Shown: positions 31,296 through 40,455, counted from the first letter of the stretch. The stretch is 64,000 bases of DNA from Pullulanibacillus camelliae (GCF_014642655.1 NZ_BMIR01000010.1:62001-126000); one strand, 5' to 3'. Made by a program: numbers and translations. Notes: generated by a model from the sequence alone, not told the origin.

Positions 31296-33281
31296 TTATT
31301 TATTGGAGTCATCACCGTCAGAGGACATTGTTTTCTCTGAATCAGGGATGTTCATGCCTGCTGTTTGATCACTAGTATAATCGATTTTTGTTCGATCTGG
31401 AGGCGTGAAGCCTTTAACCTTGTGGAAACGAAGCAGGTCACCGTATACGACTTTATCTGAATAATCTAGGGCTTGTTTTGCAAAGTTACTGTAATCTTTA
31501 CAGTATGTCTTGCTGACAAGTTTTCCATCTGGATTGGTGTAACACTTACCACCGACGCTGGAATATTTAGGCGTCATGACATCGCCGTTACGGAATGGAA
31601 CGATTTGACGATGGTTAGGTGAGAGTAGATCAGATCCAAAGGAAATATAGTCTTTCGTATCAATACCAAGTAGGTGAAGAACAGTTGGTCTAACGTCAAC
31701 CTCACCACCATAGGTGTGTTTGACACCGCCTTTTACACCCGGAACATGGATAAAGAGTGGCACACGCTGTAATTGTGCATTTTCATAAGATGTAATTTTT
31801 TGTCCCATGATTTTCTGCATGCCGGCATTATGGTTTGTTGAAATACCATAGTGGTCACCATACATAACAACAACTGTATGATCATAAAGACCATCTTTTT
31901 TCAAGTCATTGAAAAATTGTTGTATTGCTTCGTCCAAATAATGTGCGGTTTGGAAATATTGGTTTACGACTTTATCGCTAGTATTTGCAGCTGGGAAGTC
32001 GATATCCTTTTTATCTAACTCAAATGGGAAGTGGTTAGATAGCGTAATGATTTTTGCATCAAAAGGCTGTTTCATGTTTTCCAAGTACTTCATAGATTCC
32101 TTGAACATCGGCTTATCTTTCATACCATAGTTAATGACATTTTCAGGCTTCATGTCATAGTAGTTGGCATCAAAGAATTTCTGGATACCAAATGGTTTAT
32201 ACATTTCATCGCGATTCCAGAAGGTTTTATAGTTCCCGTGAAGTGTGGCTGTTGTATACCCATGATTCACTAGGATCTGTGGTTGAGCTTGATAGGTGTT
32301 ATTCGCTTTTTGTGTGAATACCGCACCTTGTGGCAATGGATATAACGAGTTTGCCATCATGAACTCAGCATCAGATGTTTTACCTTGTCCCACCTGGTGG
32401 AAGAAATTATCGAAATAGAACGTATTGGGATCCTTTTCTAAGCTGCTTAAGAATGGCATGACTTTTTTACCATCAATCTTTTGATCAACTGCAAAGGTTT
32501 CAAGGGATTCCAATGATATATAAATGACGTTCATGCCCTTCGCTTTTCCAAAGAGCTTTGGATTTGGCGGCGTGTAATTGGATTTCGTAAAGTTTTCGAT
32601 ATCGGATAAATCATTGCTATCAGCAAAAGCTCTTTGTGCGGAGGAACGCGCACTTGTAATGATGTCATAGATTGAAAAATTATAAGCTCCAAGGTATTTA
32701 ACTAAATAGTTTCGGTCAAAGGTTCTTGAAAGCAATTGTGGACGATCACCCTCAGCAAGACCGAGGTTAGCACAAAAGATCATGACAGCAAATACAAAAA
32801 CAGATAAAATCCCACGACGTTGAATACGGCTTTGTGTTTTAATGACCCTTGATAGAATCAAGATGAGAAGAATAATGGTGTCGAAGAAATAAAAGATATC
32901 TCCCCAAGACATGTTAGCTACTGTACTATCACCGAGTTGTCCAAAGTTACTGCTTTGTGAAAGCACTGGCACGGTGATAAAGTCATTAAAGAATCGATAG
33001 TAGACAACGTTGGCATAAAGCAAAAAGGAAAGAATGAAGTCGATGATGAGAATAGCCCATAATCGCAGCTTTCCTTTAAAGAACAGCGCGAAACCTAAAA
33101 AGAAGAGTGACGAGCTGATCGGGTTGATAAAGAGCAAAAACTTTTGCAAATCGTTATCAATACCGAGTTTAAATTCTTGCCTATAAACAATATACGTTTT
33201 AATCCAAAGTAGAACGACTGCTATAAAATAAAACGTGTAATGCTTATTCAACCACTTGTTTAATGTTTTAGTGAAACTCAT
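31296..33281 (-). CDS. ltaS: Lipoteichoic acid synthase (LtaS family)
   Basis: This polyglycerolphosphate polymerase of 661 residues has five N-terminal membrane helices (within about 15-175) and an external sulfatase-like domain (about 245-600). The metal and catalytic residues are Glu258 in SLESLETF, the nucleophile Thr302 in GQGKTSDAEF, and Asp/His in MYGDHYGIS. An AFA signal-peptidase-like site at residues 218-220 fits the known release of the catalytic domain. The start is ATG 33281, behind CAGGAGG; the frame from 33308 includes that site. It carries a Ser/Asp-rich C-terminal tail. It is a single gene with its own promoter and terminator. Confidence 0.94.
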   Translation of the reverse strand: MSFTKTLNKWLNKHYTFYFIAVVLLWIKTYIVYRQEFKLGIDNDLQKFLLFINPISSSLFFLGFALFFKGKLRLWAILIIDFILSFLLYANVVYYRFFNDFITVPVLSQSSNFGQLGDSTVANMSWGDIFYFFDTIILLILILSRVIKTQSRIQRRGILSVFVFAVMIFCANLGLAEGDRPQLLSRTFDRNYLVKYLGAYNFSIYDIITSARSSAQRAFADSNDLSDIENFTKSNYTPPNPKLFGKAKGMNVIYISLESLETFAVDQKIDGKKVMPFLSSLEKDPNTFYFDNFFHQVGQGKTSDAEFMMANSLYPLPQGAVFTQKANNTYQAQPQILVNHGYTTATLHGNYKTFWNRDEMYKPFGIQKFFDANYYDMKPENVINYGMKDKPMFKESMKYLENMKQPFDAKIITLSNHFPFELDKKDIDFPAANTSDKVVNQYFQTAHYLDEAIQQFFNDLKKDGLYDHTVVVMYGDHYGISTNHNAGMQKIMGQKITSYENAQLQRVPLFIHVPGVKGGVKHTYGGEVDVRPTVLHLLGIDTKDYISFGSDLLSPNHRQIVPFRNGDVMTPKYSSVGGKCYTNPDGKLVSKTYCKDYSNFAKQALDYSDKVVYGDLLRFHKVKGFTPPDRTKIDYTSDQTAGMNIPDSEKTMSSDGDDSNK

Positions 33282-33391
33282 AACATTTACCTCCTGATTT
33301 ACAACCATAATCGGTTAATGTAAATATGAGTGGATTGTGGGAAAAATCCCATAAAGAAATAAAAGTGTTGAAAGACGTTCCATAAGTTATT

Positions 33392-33419
33392 ATTATAACA
33401 GGATGTAAAGGAATTTCAA
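33392..33419 (-). promoter_or_regulatory. Promoter of ltaS
   Basis: On the minus strand, TTGAAA (33414-33419) and TATAAT (33392-33397) are separated by 16 bp, 110 bases before the start codon. Confidence 0.65.
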
Positions 33420-33597
33420 TTGTTTGTTTTGATATATTGATAATTTGCTAAGTTTATAAAGGGATAGTAAGTGTTCTTATTCATTTTAACACTATATTCA
33501 TGATTTATCGTTTTATTAATTAAAAGTGATATTAAAAAAATCTTAGCCTTTTATGAAGCTATCGTTTAATATCATGACTTGGAAGGGATAAGTAACT

Positions 33598-34515
33598 GTG
33601 AGTCAGTCATTTCTGCAATTAAATACGATATTTATTAGTTTGATTATCGAGGCGATACCATTTATTGTCGTTGGGGTTTTTATTTCTGCGATTATTCAAA
33701 TCTTTATTACTGAAGAGATGATTGCCAAAATCATTCCCAAAAATAGATTTTTCTCGATATTATTAGGGACATGCATGGGCTCTTTATTTCCAGCGTGTGA
33801 ATGCGGCATTGTTCCAATCACAGAGCGTTTGGTTAAGAAAAAGGTTCCCTTGCATGCGGCCATTGCTTTTATGTTAACGGGGCCGATCATTAATCCAATT
33901 GTTGTCTTCTCGACCTATGTCGCTTTTGGTAATAACTGGAAAATGGTAATAGATCGCTGTGGTCTGGCGATCATCGTTGCTTTTATTGTTGGTCTCCTGA
34001 TTTCTTATTTATTTAACGATGACCAATTACGTGAATTTATTAGCAAAAAGTCTAAAGGCAAGGGAAAGGGACATCACCATCATCATCACCATGATCATGA
34101 ACACCTTCACAAAATGACCCCTAGGGAAAAAGTGAAGGAAATGGTCGATCACGCTTTGGATGAATTTTTCTCTGTAGGTAAATTTTTGGTTATTGGAGCT
34201 TTTATTGCTTCGGCTATGCAAGTCTATGTCAAAACGAGTACATTATTAACCTTGGGACATACCGCTGTAACGGCTATTTTGGTCATGATTTTGCTCGCCT
34301 TTTTATTATCGCTTTGTTCAGAAGCCGATGCTTTTATCGCTTCTTCCTTCCGAGGAACCTTTGGAGCGGGCCCGTTAACAGCATTTCTTGTTTTCGGCGC
34401 TATGGTTGATATTAAAAACCTAATCATGATGCTCAGTACATTCAAAAAGCGTTTTGTATTTACTTTGATAGGATCCATTACTGTCGTTGTGTTTTGTGGA
34501 GCACTATTCATATGA
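33598..34515 (+). CDS. ycgR: YcgR-type permease (UPF0718 family) with histidine-rich loop
   Basis: This 305-residue membrane protein has about eight helices in two groups (within 8-140 and 195-305). They are separated by a cytosolic or external loop with KGKGKG followed by seven His, then DHEHLH (about residues 156-172). The family motif GTCMGSLFPACECGIVPI and the later LCSEADAFIASSF are conserved in predicted permeases of this group. The histidine run suggests handling of a metal ion, but transport has not been shown for this family to my knowledge. The start is GTG 33598, preceded by GGAAGGG. It forms a two-gene operon with the next gene. Confidence 0.82.
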   Translation: MSQSFLQLNTIFISLIIEAIPFIVVGVFISAIIQIFITEEMIAKIIPKNRFFSILLGTCMGSLFPACECGIVPITERLVKKKVPLHAAIAFMLTGPIINPIVVFSTYVAFGNNWKMVIDRCGLAIIVAFIVGLLISYLFNDDQLREFISKKSKGKGKGHHHHHHHDHEHLHKMTPREKVKEMVDHALDEFFSVGKFLVIGAFIASAMQVYVKTSTLLTLGHTAVTAILVMILLAFLLSLCSEADAFIASSFRGTFGAGPLTAFLVFGAMVDIKNLIMMLSTFKKRFVFTLIGSITVVVFCGALFI

Positions 34516-34528
34516 GGAGGGACAGTGA

Positions 34529-35374
34529 ATGATACGCTTTATTATCTTATTTGGCTTTATGTACCTGTTCTTACATCTTCATGCCACTGGTGATATCAGT
34601 AAGTACATTAATATGAAATACAGTTATCTCACCTTTATTATGATCTTTATCTTTGCATTTATGGCGCTTTACCAATTGATAAAGTGGAATATACAAGGGA
34701 AAAAAGGCACCGAAGAAGAACATCATGATCATGGGCACGATCATTCTAAGGATGAAAATACATTTTTAAAGAAATTGCTCGTATACGGTTTGTTACTTCT
34801 TCCTTTAGTTACAGGGATTTTTCTTCCGATTGCAACATTGGATTCCAACATTGTTAAAGCCAAGGGCTTCCATTTTGCTGAAATTGATAACGATAAGGAT
34901 CAGTATGCAGATCATCAAATTCTCAGACCGAATACGCGTCTATATTATGACTCAGATCAATATGAGAAGATGGCCACTTCTGATCGAAAGAAATATGATA
35001 AGGGAAATAAACTGGTTTTAAATGATGATAATTTTCTGCGTGGTTTAGAAACGGTCTATAATTATCCAGGCGATTTTACGAATGAGACCATCTCGATGAA
35101 GGGCTTTGTCTATCATGGCGATTCCTTGAAAAAAAATCAGCTCTTTGTTTTCCGATTTGGGATTGTCCATTGTATTGCGGATGCCGGAGTATATGGCATG
35201 ATGCTGGAGTTTCCTAAAGATGTAAATTATAAGGATGACCAATGGCTGCAGGTAGAAGGAACGATGTCAACCGTTTTCTATCAGCCATTTAAACAAACTA
35301 TTCCATACTTAAAGGTGACGAAATGGAAGGTTGTTAAGGCCCCAAAAGATCAGTATGTTTATCGACCATATTAA
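34529..35374 (+). CDS. ycgQ: YcgQ-type protein (TIGR03943 family)
   Basis: This 281-residue protein has three hydrophobic helices near the N-terminus (about 2-20, 30-50 and 85-105) and a C-terminal external domain of about 170 residues. A loop after helix 2 reads EEEHHDHGHDHSKDE, a second histidine-rich, metal-binding-like segment beside that of its partner. GGAGG lies just before the ATG, 13 bases after the ycgR stop. Pairs of this type occur together in many Bacillales. The function is unknown; a role in metal or metallochaperone transport is inferred from the His loops only. Confidence 0.82.
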   Translation: MIRFIILFGFMYLFLHLHATGDISKYINMKYSYLTFIMIFIFAFMALYQLIKWNIQGKKGTEEEHHDHGHDHSKDENTFLKKLLVYGLLLLPLVTGIFLPIATLDSNIVKAKGFHFAEIDNDKDQYADHQILRPNTRLYYDSDQYEKMATSDRKKYDKGNKLVLNDDNFLRGLETVYNYPGDFTNETISMKGFVYHGDSLKKNQLFVFRFGIVHCIADAGVYGMMLEFPKDVNYKDDQWLQVEGTMSTVFYQPFKQTIPYLKVTKWKVVKAPKDQYVYRPY

Positions 35375-35388
35375 ATACACTAAAACAG

Positions 35389-35433
35389 GAGGGTGTCCCA
35401 AAGTCTAACGGCTTTTGAGGATACCCTCTTTTT
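35389..35433 (+). terminator. Intrinsic terminator of the ycgRQ operon
   Basis: GAGGGTGTCC pairs with GGATACCCTC and is followed by TTTTT. Confidence 0.85.
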
Positions 35434-35609
35434 AAACCTAAATGATGGATTTCGGTGTGATCAAAGCTAAGCACCTAATTTTAAAGAAAAATTGAATTTT
35501 GCTTTCCATGTCTTTCTAATCAAAAACAATGATGAAAAATTTTATATAGTACATTCTTAAGTCAAAAAACGAAACTGAATGTTTTTTCCGAACGTGGAGG
35601 CTCACTATA

Positions 35610-35639
35610 GGTCAAGTTTTATCTATATAAAACTTGACC
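35610..35639. other. Perfect 13-bp inverted repeat spanning the stop codon of the CoA-transferase gene
   Basis: GGTCAAGTTTTAT and ATAAAACTTGACC flank CTAT. The right arm codes the last residues of the minus-strand gene and the stop lies in the loop. No T-run follows, so it is not a standard terminator; it may stabilise the mRNA end or be a repeat border. Confidence 0.55.
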
Positions 35640-36903
35640 TTTGAGCTTGAAAGGTGAGCTCTTCGCGAAAGCGTGGATGAGCAATGCTTATCAGTGCCAG
35701 TGCACGCTCACGAATGCTTTTCCCCTTTAGATTTGCTGCTCCAAATTCTGTTACAATATAATGCACATCATTTTTTGAATTGGAGATAGGCGTACCTGGA
35801 GTTAAATAAGGTTGAATACGTGAAACTGTCCCGTTTTTGGCAGTGGAAGGGAGACAAATGAAGCTTTTTCCATTTTCCGCAAAGGCTGCTCCTCGTGCAA
35901 AATCTGCCTGTCCCCCAGTTGAGCTGTAATAACGCCCCTGAATGGTCTCGGAGCTGCATTGTCCAAAAAAGTCAACTTCAACTGAAGAATTAATTGAAAC
36001 GATATGATTTTCTTTTGCAATCAAGCGTGGATCATTGACAACATCCACAGGAAGCATGAGCACACCCGTATTTTCATGAAGAAAGCTGTAGAGCCGTTTT
36101 GTGCCGAGAGCAAAGGTTCCTACAATTTTTCCTGGATGCGTCTGTTTTTTTGTGCCATCTACTGCACCCGATTCAACGAGGTCTACAAGCCCATCTGTTA
36201 GCATTTCAGTATGAATGCCCAAATGTTTTTTTTCCTTTAGGAAGCCAATGATGGCATTGGGTATGCCACCAATTCCCACTTGGATCGTACTGCCATCTGG
36301 TATGAGCGCAGCGATGTGACCGGCGATTCTCTGATCAATTTCATTCGAAGTGTGGGCAGGTATTTCCCAACAGGAATTATCGCTCTCAATGAATCCTACG
36401 ATTTGACTGATATGGATTTGGTTGCCTCCATATGTTCTCGGCATGTTGGGGTTGATCTCTAGGAGAAAAGGTGCTTGACCAATCAATGCTGCCACGTACT
36501 CAGCATTCGTACCAAGTGAAAAATAACCATGATGGTCCATGGGGGCTGCCGAAGCTATCACTAAGTTACAGGCCGTGTGTTCTCGTAAGAGTTTTGGCAC
36601 CTCATGAAAGTGGTTGGGAACCAAGTCACAATGGCCATTATTGTATGCATCCCGTGAGGAAGGACTTAAAAAATAGGCGATATGTCGCATATGTTCTTTA
36701 TACTGACCATTGATATATGCCCTCTCATTTCTAGGATGCATTTGATGAAAGCGGACGTTTTGCAGGCGCTCATGCTCTGCTTCTAAAGTGTTAAGAAGTG
36801 TGAGAGGCTCACCATTTGCCATGCCGACGATAATATCAGCATTAGGATGAATAAATTTGAATACCTCATTGGGGCGTATGGATTTCTGTAGCCATTGTGT
36901 CAT
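35623..36903 (-). CDS. Acetyl-CoA hydrolase/transferase family protein (4-hydroxybutyrate CoA-transferase-like)
   Basis: This 426-residue cytosolic enzyme of the Cat1/AbfT family moves CoA between acetyl-CoA and a carboxylic acid. Landmarks are GMANGEPLTLL near the N-terminus, VGIGGIPNAI at the start of the second domain, the likely catalytic Glu in SSVEVDFFGQ, and GGQADFARGA. The C-terminal TEFGAANLKGKSIRERA closes the fold. The start is ATG 36903, with AGGTG upstream; a GTG at 36912 lies inside that site. The acid substrate (for example acetate, butyrate or 4-hydroxybutyrate) cannot be told. It is a single gene. Confidence 0.87.
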   Translation of the reverse strand: MTQWLQKSIRPNEVFKFIHPNADIIVGMANGEPLTLLNTLEAEHERLQNVRFHQMHPRNERAYINGQYKEHMRHIAYFLSPSSRDAYNNGHCDLVPNHFHEVPKLLREHTACNLVIASAAPMDHHGYFSLGTNAEYVAALIGQAPFLLEINPNMPRTYGGNQIHISQIVGFIESDNSCWEIPAHTSNEIDQRIAGHIAALIPDGSTIQVGIGGIPNAIIGFLKEKKHLGIHTEMLTDGLVDLVESGAVDGTKKQTHPGKIVGTFALGTKRLYSFLHENTGVLMLPVDVVNDPRLIAKENHIVSINSSVEVDFFGQCSSETIQGRYYSSTGGQADFARGAAFAENGKSFICLPSTAKNGTVSRIQPYLTPGTPISNSKNDVHYIVTEFGAANLKGKSIRERALALISIAHPRFREELTFQAQRSSFI

Positions 36904-37125
36904 CTTTTTCACCTGATTTCATCATTATTGATGATACTATTTATAAGCTACAGTTTACAGAAAGCGCTAAAAATATAATGTGAAAAGTGTCACAGATTAT
37001 ATGAAGAGGTTGAGACAAAACGAAAGAGATCCCCCCAATACCGAGCGTTAAGATTTAAAAGGAGCTAGGGAAACGGGAAGTGTAGTCAAAATACGGAGAC
37101 TTTTGCGGGAACGGGGCCAGTGTTC

Positions 37126-37405
37126 CTTCACGAGTAAACTTCGAGATGTTCCGAGAAAGCTGACTCGAAGCCATACACGTAGATGCAGGAACAGGGGACT
37201 TTTATAAATACTTTGGAACACAGATAAAACCTTCCAAAATGAGCGGAGGCCCCTAAGGACGATCGCCTAAAAACGTCACCTCCGTGTGACAACCCCGAAG
37301 CGAGCAACTCAATACGCTCCCAAAAAGTAAAAAGCACTTTTCGGGGACCTCGATGGTCGCGTCGAATGCCGACCCTACCCATATTGTGTGGACATGAGGA
37401 AAGCG
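37126..37405 (-). repeat. Segment D, copy 2 (inside a C element)
   Basis: This is the reverse-complement match to the segment at 1275-1490; this copy is longer, with extra bases after GTAGGGTCGGC. Blocks shared in order include TGACGTTTTTAGGCGATCGTC, CTGTTCCTGCATCTACG and TTTCTCGGAACA. An open frame across it has no ribosome site and is not supported as a gene. Confidence 0.6.
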
Positions 37406-37434
37406 AGTAGTTTGACGGAGCGCTTCATGATTGA

Positions 37435-37478
37435 CTCAAAAATTCGAACGTATGCCTTCAAAATTGTGAATGCGTTCG
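37435..37478 (-). terminator. Intrinsic terminator of the gbsR-like gene, part of a family C repeat
   Basis: CGAACG (37445-37450) pairs with CGTTCG (37473-37478), extended by an imperfect inner stem, and AATTTTTGAG follows on the minus strand. It lies 85 bases past the stop. Confidence 0.7.
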
Positions 37479-37562
37479 GATTCTCTAGAGCGCAATACTT
37501 CTGTCCCGGCTCCTTTACTGATCTATAATGTTCATTGAGACGGCCATAATACTCAGTTCACT

Positions 37563-38123
37563 TTATGGATTCTGAGGATCTTTGTTAACGAATTCAAAAA
37601 TTTCTTTTGACTCGAATTGATCGAATAGTCTGTTTAACCAGGCGTAATATTCTTTTGAGTACATAAGCTTGGCAACGGCTTTTTCAATGTCCTCTTGTTC
37701 AGATTCTGTCAGAATGCTTGGGTCAGATGCAAGATCCTCAAGTTCCTTTAACGACTCGTTAATAGCTTTTAAATTGACTTGAATCACCTTGCGCCACTGG
37801 TTTGTGAAGTAATCAAGGAAAATTTGGTACCAATCCTTTTTGGCTTCATATTGATCTTTTCGTTCACCTTTGATCCAAACTTTTTCAACCATATTGAGGT
37901 CAGTAAGGGTTCTTACAGATGTACTCATGCTGGTCTTGCTCATTTGTAGCTCTTCTTTCATATCATCAAGAGTCATCGGTGTATCTCTAAAGAAAAGGGT
38001 GCCATAAAGCCTGCCAATTGAAGGTGTGACTCCGTACAGATGCATATTAAGGGAAATGGTTTCTATCACACGCTCTTTTGCTTTTTCAATAATATCTTGC
38101 CTATTGCTCATCTTTTGATCCAT
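37563..38123 (-). CDS. gbsR: GbsR-type MarR family repressor of glycine betaine uptake genes
   Basis: This 186-residue regulator has a winged helix at about residues 25-100 (GRLYGTLFFRDTPMTLDDMKEEL, SKTSMSTSVRTLTDLNMVEKVW) and a long helical C-terminal part, as in GbsR/OpcR proteins that sense choline or betaine. The start is ATG 38123, with AGGTGG 9 bases upstream. It is divergent from the opuA operon, which it probably controls; a palindrome sits between the -35 and -10 of that operon. The exact paralogue (GbsR or OpcR) is not certain. Confidence 0.85.
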   Translation of the reverse strand: MDQKMSNRQDIIEKAKERVIETISLNMHLYGVTPSIGRLYGTLFFRDTPMTLDDMKEELQMSKTSMSTSVRTLTDLNMVEKVWIKGERKDQYEAKKDWYQIFLDYFTNQWRKVIQVNLKAINESLKELEDLASDPSILTESEQEDIEKAVAKLMYSKEYYAWLNRLFDQFESKEIFEFVNKDPQNP

Positions 38124-38308
38124 GGAAGTAACCACCTAAAATCTAGTTTTTTACTCATTCTTAATGATAACGGAAAACTAAGAAATTAAAAATAGTCACT
38201 TTGTTAGCATTTAGAGGGATTATAGAGGAATTTTAAGAATAACAAAGATAAAGTATGTACAGAAAAAACTTTACAAACAAAATGAACAGAAATGATTTTA
38301 TTTCAAGT

Positions 38309-38337
38309 TTGTTACAGGATTGGTCAATCTGTAGAAT
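38309..38337 (+). promoter_or_regulatory. Promoter of the opuA operon with overlapping dyad
   Basis: TTGTTA (38309-38314) and TAGAAT (38332-38337) are 17 bp apart. The spacer holds ACAG-GATTG-GT-CAATC-TGT, an almost perfect dyad, placed where a bound repressor would block RNA polymerase. It is the candidate GbsR-type operator. Confidence 0.6.
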
Positions 38338-38393
38338 GAATAGAGTAGTCAGTATGGGCACGAAGAAGTATAAGGAAGAGCCGAGGTGAAAAT

Positions 38394-39587
38394 ATGGATA
38401 AAATTGAAGTTCGTGATGTCACGAAGATCTTTGGGAAAAATCCAAAGCGTGGCATTGAACTAATTAACCAAGGCCTGACGAAAACAGAGATTTTAGAAAA
38501 GACCGGGATGACAGTGGGGGTCAATAAAGCTTCCTTTTCTATAAAAGATGGTGAAATCTTTGTCATCATGGGATTGTCAGGATCAGGTAAATCAACGCTT
38601 GTACGTCTGCTCAATCGTTTAATCGAACCGACTTCCGGAACGGTATTAATCGATGGAAAAGACGTGACAAAGTTAAATAAACAGGAATTAAGGGAAGTCA
38701 GAAGAAGTAAAATGAGCATGGTCTTTCAACGGTTTGCTCTTTTTCCTCATCGAACAATTCTCGCCAATACTGAATTTGGATTGGAAATTCAAAACGTTTC
38801 AAAAGAAGTGCGGCGTAAAAAGGCTTTAGAGGCTCTTGAGCTTGTCGGGCTAAAGGGTTATGAAGAGAAAAAGCCTGGAGAGCTTTCAGGAGGCATGCAG
38901 CAGCGTGTTGGACTTGCCCGAGCACTGGCTAATGATGCGGATGTCTTGTTAATGGATGAGGCGTTTAGTGCCCTTGATCCACTAATCAGAAAAGATATGC
39001 AGGATGAGCTATTGGATTTGCAAAGCAAAATGCAGAAAACCATTGTCTTCATCACTCATGACTTGGATGAGGCACTGCGCATTGGAGATCGGATTGTCTT
39101 AATGAAGGATGGCTCTATAGTGCAGGTCGGTACACCTGAAGAGATCCTTATGAATCCTGCCAATGATTACGTTGAGCAGTTTGTTGAGGATGTGGATGTC
39201 ACAAAGGTTTTTACAGCCGAGCATGTCATGAAGCGGCCTGAAACAATTGAGGTGAGTCGCGGCTTAAGAGTGGCTATGAAGATTATGAAGGATGAAGGCG
39301 TGTCAACGGTTTACGCCATCGATAAAAATAAAAGATTTCTTGGCATTCTTTATGGTGATGATGCAGCCAAAGCTGTTGAACAAGGTAAGTCCATCAATGA
39401 TGTGATTAAGCCTGTGGAATCTGTAACAACCGATACATATCTCATTGATATGTTTGAGACGCTTTCTGCTTCGCCTGTCCCCATTCCAGTCATCGATGAT
39501 TCTGGTCGATTGAAAGGCATCGTTAAGCGTAGTGCGATCATCGATGTTATGGCTGATAGTAGTGAAGTATTGAATGGAGAGGGGTGA
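38394..39587 (+). CDS. opuAA: Glycine betaine ABC transporter, ATP-binding protein OpuAA
   Basis: This 397-residue ATPase energises osmoprotectant uptake. The nucleotide-binding domain (about 25-275) has Walker A GLSGSGKST (residues 60-68), the signature LSGGMQQR and Walker B DVLLMDEAFSALDP. Two CBS domains follow (about 280-397), which in this family sense ionic strength or c-di-AMP. The N-terminal EVRDVTKIFGKNPKRGIELI extension is typical of OpuA/ProV. It is the first gene of opuAA-AB-AC. Confidence 0.95.
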   Translation: MDKIEVRDVTKIFGKNPKRGIELINQGLTKTEILEKTGMTVGVNKASFSIKDGEIFVIMGLSGSGKSTLVRLLNRLIEPTSGTVLIDGKDVTKLNKQELREVRRSKMSMVFQRFALFPHRTILANTEFGLEIQNVSKEVRRKKALEALELVGLKGYEEKKPGELSGGMQQRVGLARALANDADVLLMDEAFSALDPLIRKDMQDELLDLQSKMQKTIVFITHDLDEALRIGDRIVLMKDGSIVQVGTPEEILMNPANDYVEQFVEDVDVTKVFTAEHVMKRPETIEVSRGLRVAMKIMKDEGVSTVYAIDKNKRFLGILYGDDAAKAVEQGKSINDVIKPVESVTTDTYLIDMFETLSASPVPIPVIDDSGRLKGIVKRSAIIDVMADSSEVLNGEG

Positions 39588-39592
39588 GTAGA

Positions 39593-40444
39593 ATGAGTGA
39601 CACGTATCATCACTTTATTCCAAAAATTGAAATCGGCAAATGGGTACAAGATGTTGTGCAATCTTTTGTTGATCATACAGAAAACTTTTTTACTGGGTTA
39701 GGAAATGGAATTAATTGGTTTGTCCAACAATTAGTTGATTTATTTACATGGATTAATCCCTTTGTATTTATCATTATCATTGCAGCTATCGCGTTTTGGC
39801 GAAGCGGCTGGGGTGTGGCGCTCTTTAGCTTAATCGGACTTTGGCTAATCTTTAACCTTGGTTATTGGGCTGATACCATGCAGACGTTAGGTCTGATTTT
39901 AACAGCTATCATTATCTCAATTATAATCGGTATTCCCTTTGGAATTTGGATTGGGTTAAGTGATACGGCTAAGAACATTATTACGCCCATACTGGATTTT
40001 ATGCAGACGATGCCTGCCTTCGTTTATTTAATTCCCGTTCTATTCTTATTTGGGACAGGAATGGCGCCAGGTGTTGTCGCCACGGTCATCTTCTCCATGC
40101 CGCCGACCATTAGGATGGCTGGTCTCGGCATAAGACAAGTGCCTGAGGATTTAATCGAGGCTTCAGAAGCCTTTGGATCAAAAACCTCACAAAAATTGTT
40201 TAAAGTGCAGTTACCTTTAGCCTTGTCAACGATTATGGCAGGGATTAACCAAAGCATTATGCTTGCCCTATCCATGGTAGTTATTGCATCTCTCGTTGCC
40301 GCTCCAGGATTAGGAGCAAAAGTGTATCTCGCTGTTACTCAGCTGAGACTTGATATCGGTGTCGAATCCGGCTTGTCAATTGTCATCATTGCCATTGTAC
40401 TTGATCGGATTACACAAAATATAAGGAAACAAAAAAAATCTTAG
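39593..40444 (+). CDS. opuAB: Glycine betaine ABC transporter, permease OpuAB
   Basis: This 283-residue membrane subunit has a hydrophilic N-terminal stretch (about 1-45), then six to eight helices. The ATPase-contact loop is EASEAFGSKTSQKLFKVQLP. The ATG at 39593 is used because GGAGAGGGG lies upstream; a GTG at 39584 overlaps the end of opuAA. It ends 11 bases before opuAC. Confidence 0.94.
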   Translation: MSDTYHHFIPKIEIGKWVQDVVQSFVDHTENFFTGLGNGINWFVQQLVDLFTWINPFVFIIIIAAIAFWRSGWGVALFSLIGLWLIFNLGYWADTMQTLGLILTAIIISIIIGIPFGIWIGLSDTAKNIITPILDFMQTMPAFVYLIPVLFLFGTGMAPGVVATVIFSMPPTIRMAGLGIRQVPEDLIEASEAFGSKTSQKLFKVQLPLALSTIMAGINQSIMLALSMVVIASLVAAPGLGAKVYLAVTQLRLDIGVESGLSIVIIAIVLDRITQNIRKQKKS

Positions 40445-40455
40445 GGGGAAAAAGT

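Larger units (their letters stand above)
37078..37500 (-). repeat. Dispersed repeat family C, copy 2, interrupted by segment D
   Basis: The outer parts GTAGTCAAAATACGGAGACT (from about 37081) and TTTGACGGAGCGCTTCATGATT with the hairpin (37411-37480) match C copy 1 at 4640-4830. The GC-rich middle is replaced by segment D. The end, TTCTCTAGAG ... ACTTCTGTCC, is shared with 14101-14130. Confidence 0.7.

Noticed and set aside
37128-37382. An 84-codon minus-strand frame in the gap before the gbsR-like gene
   Set aside because: It is segment D of the repeat; no ribosome site, and the frame is broken in the other copy.
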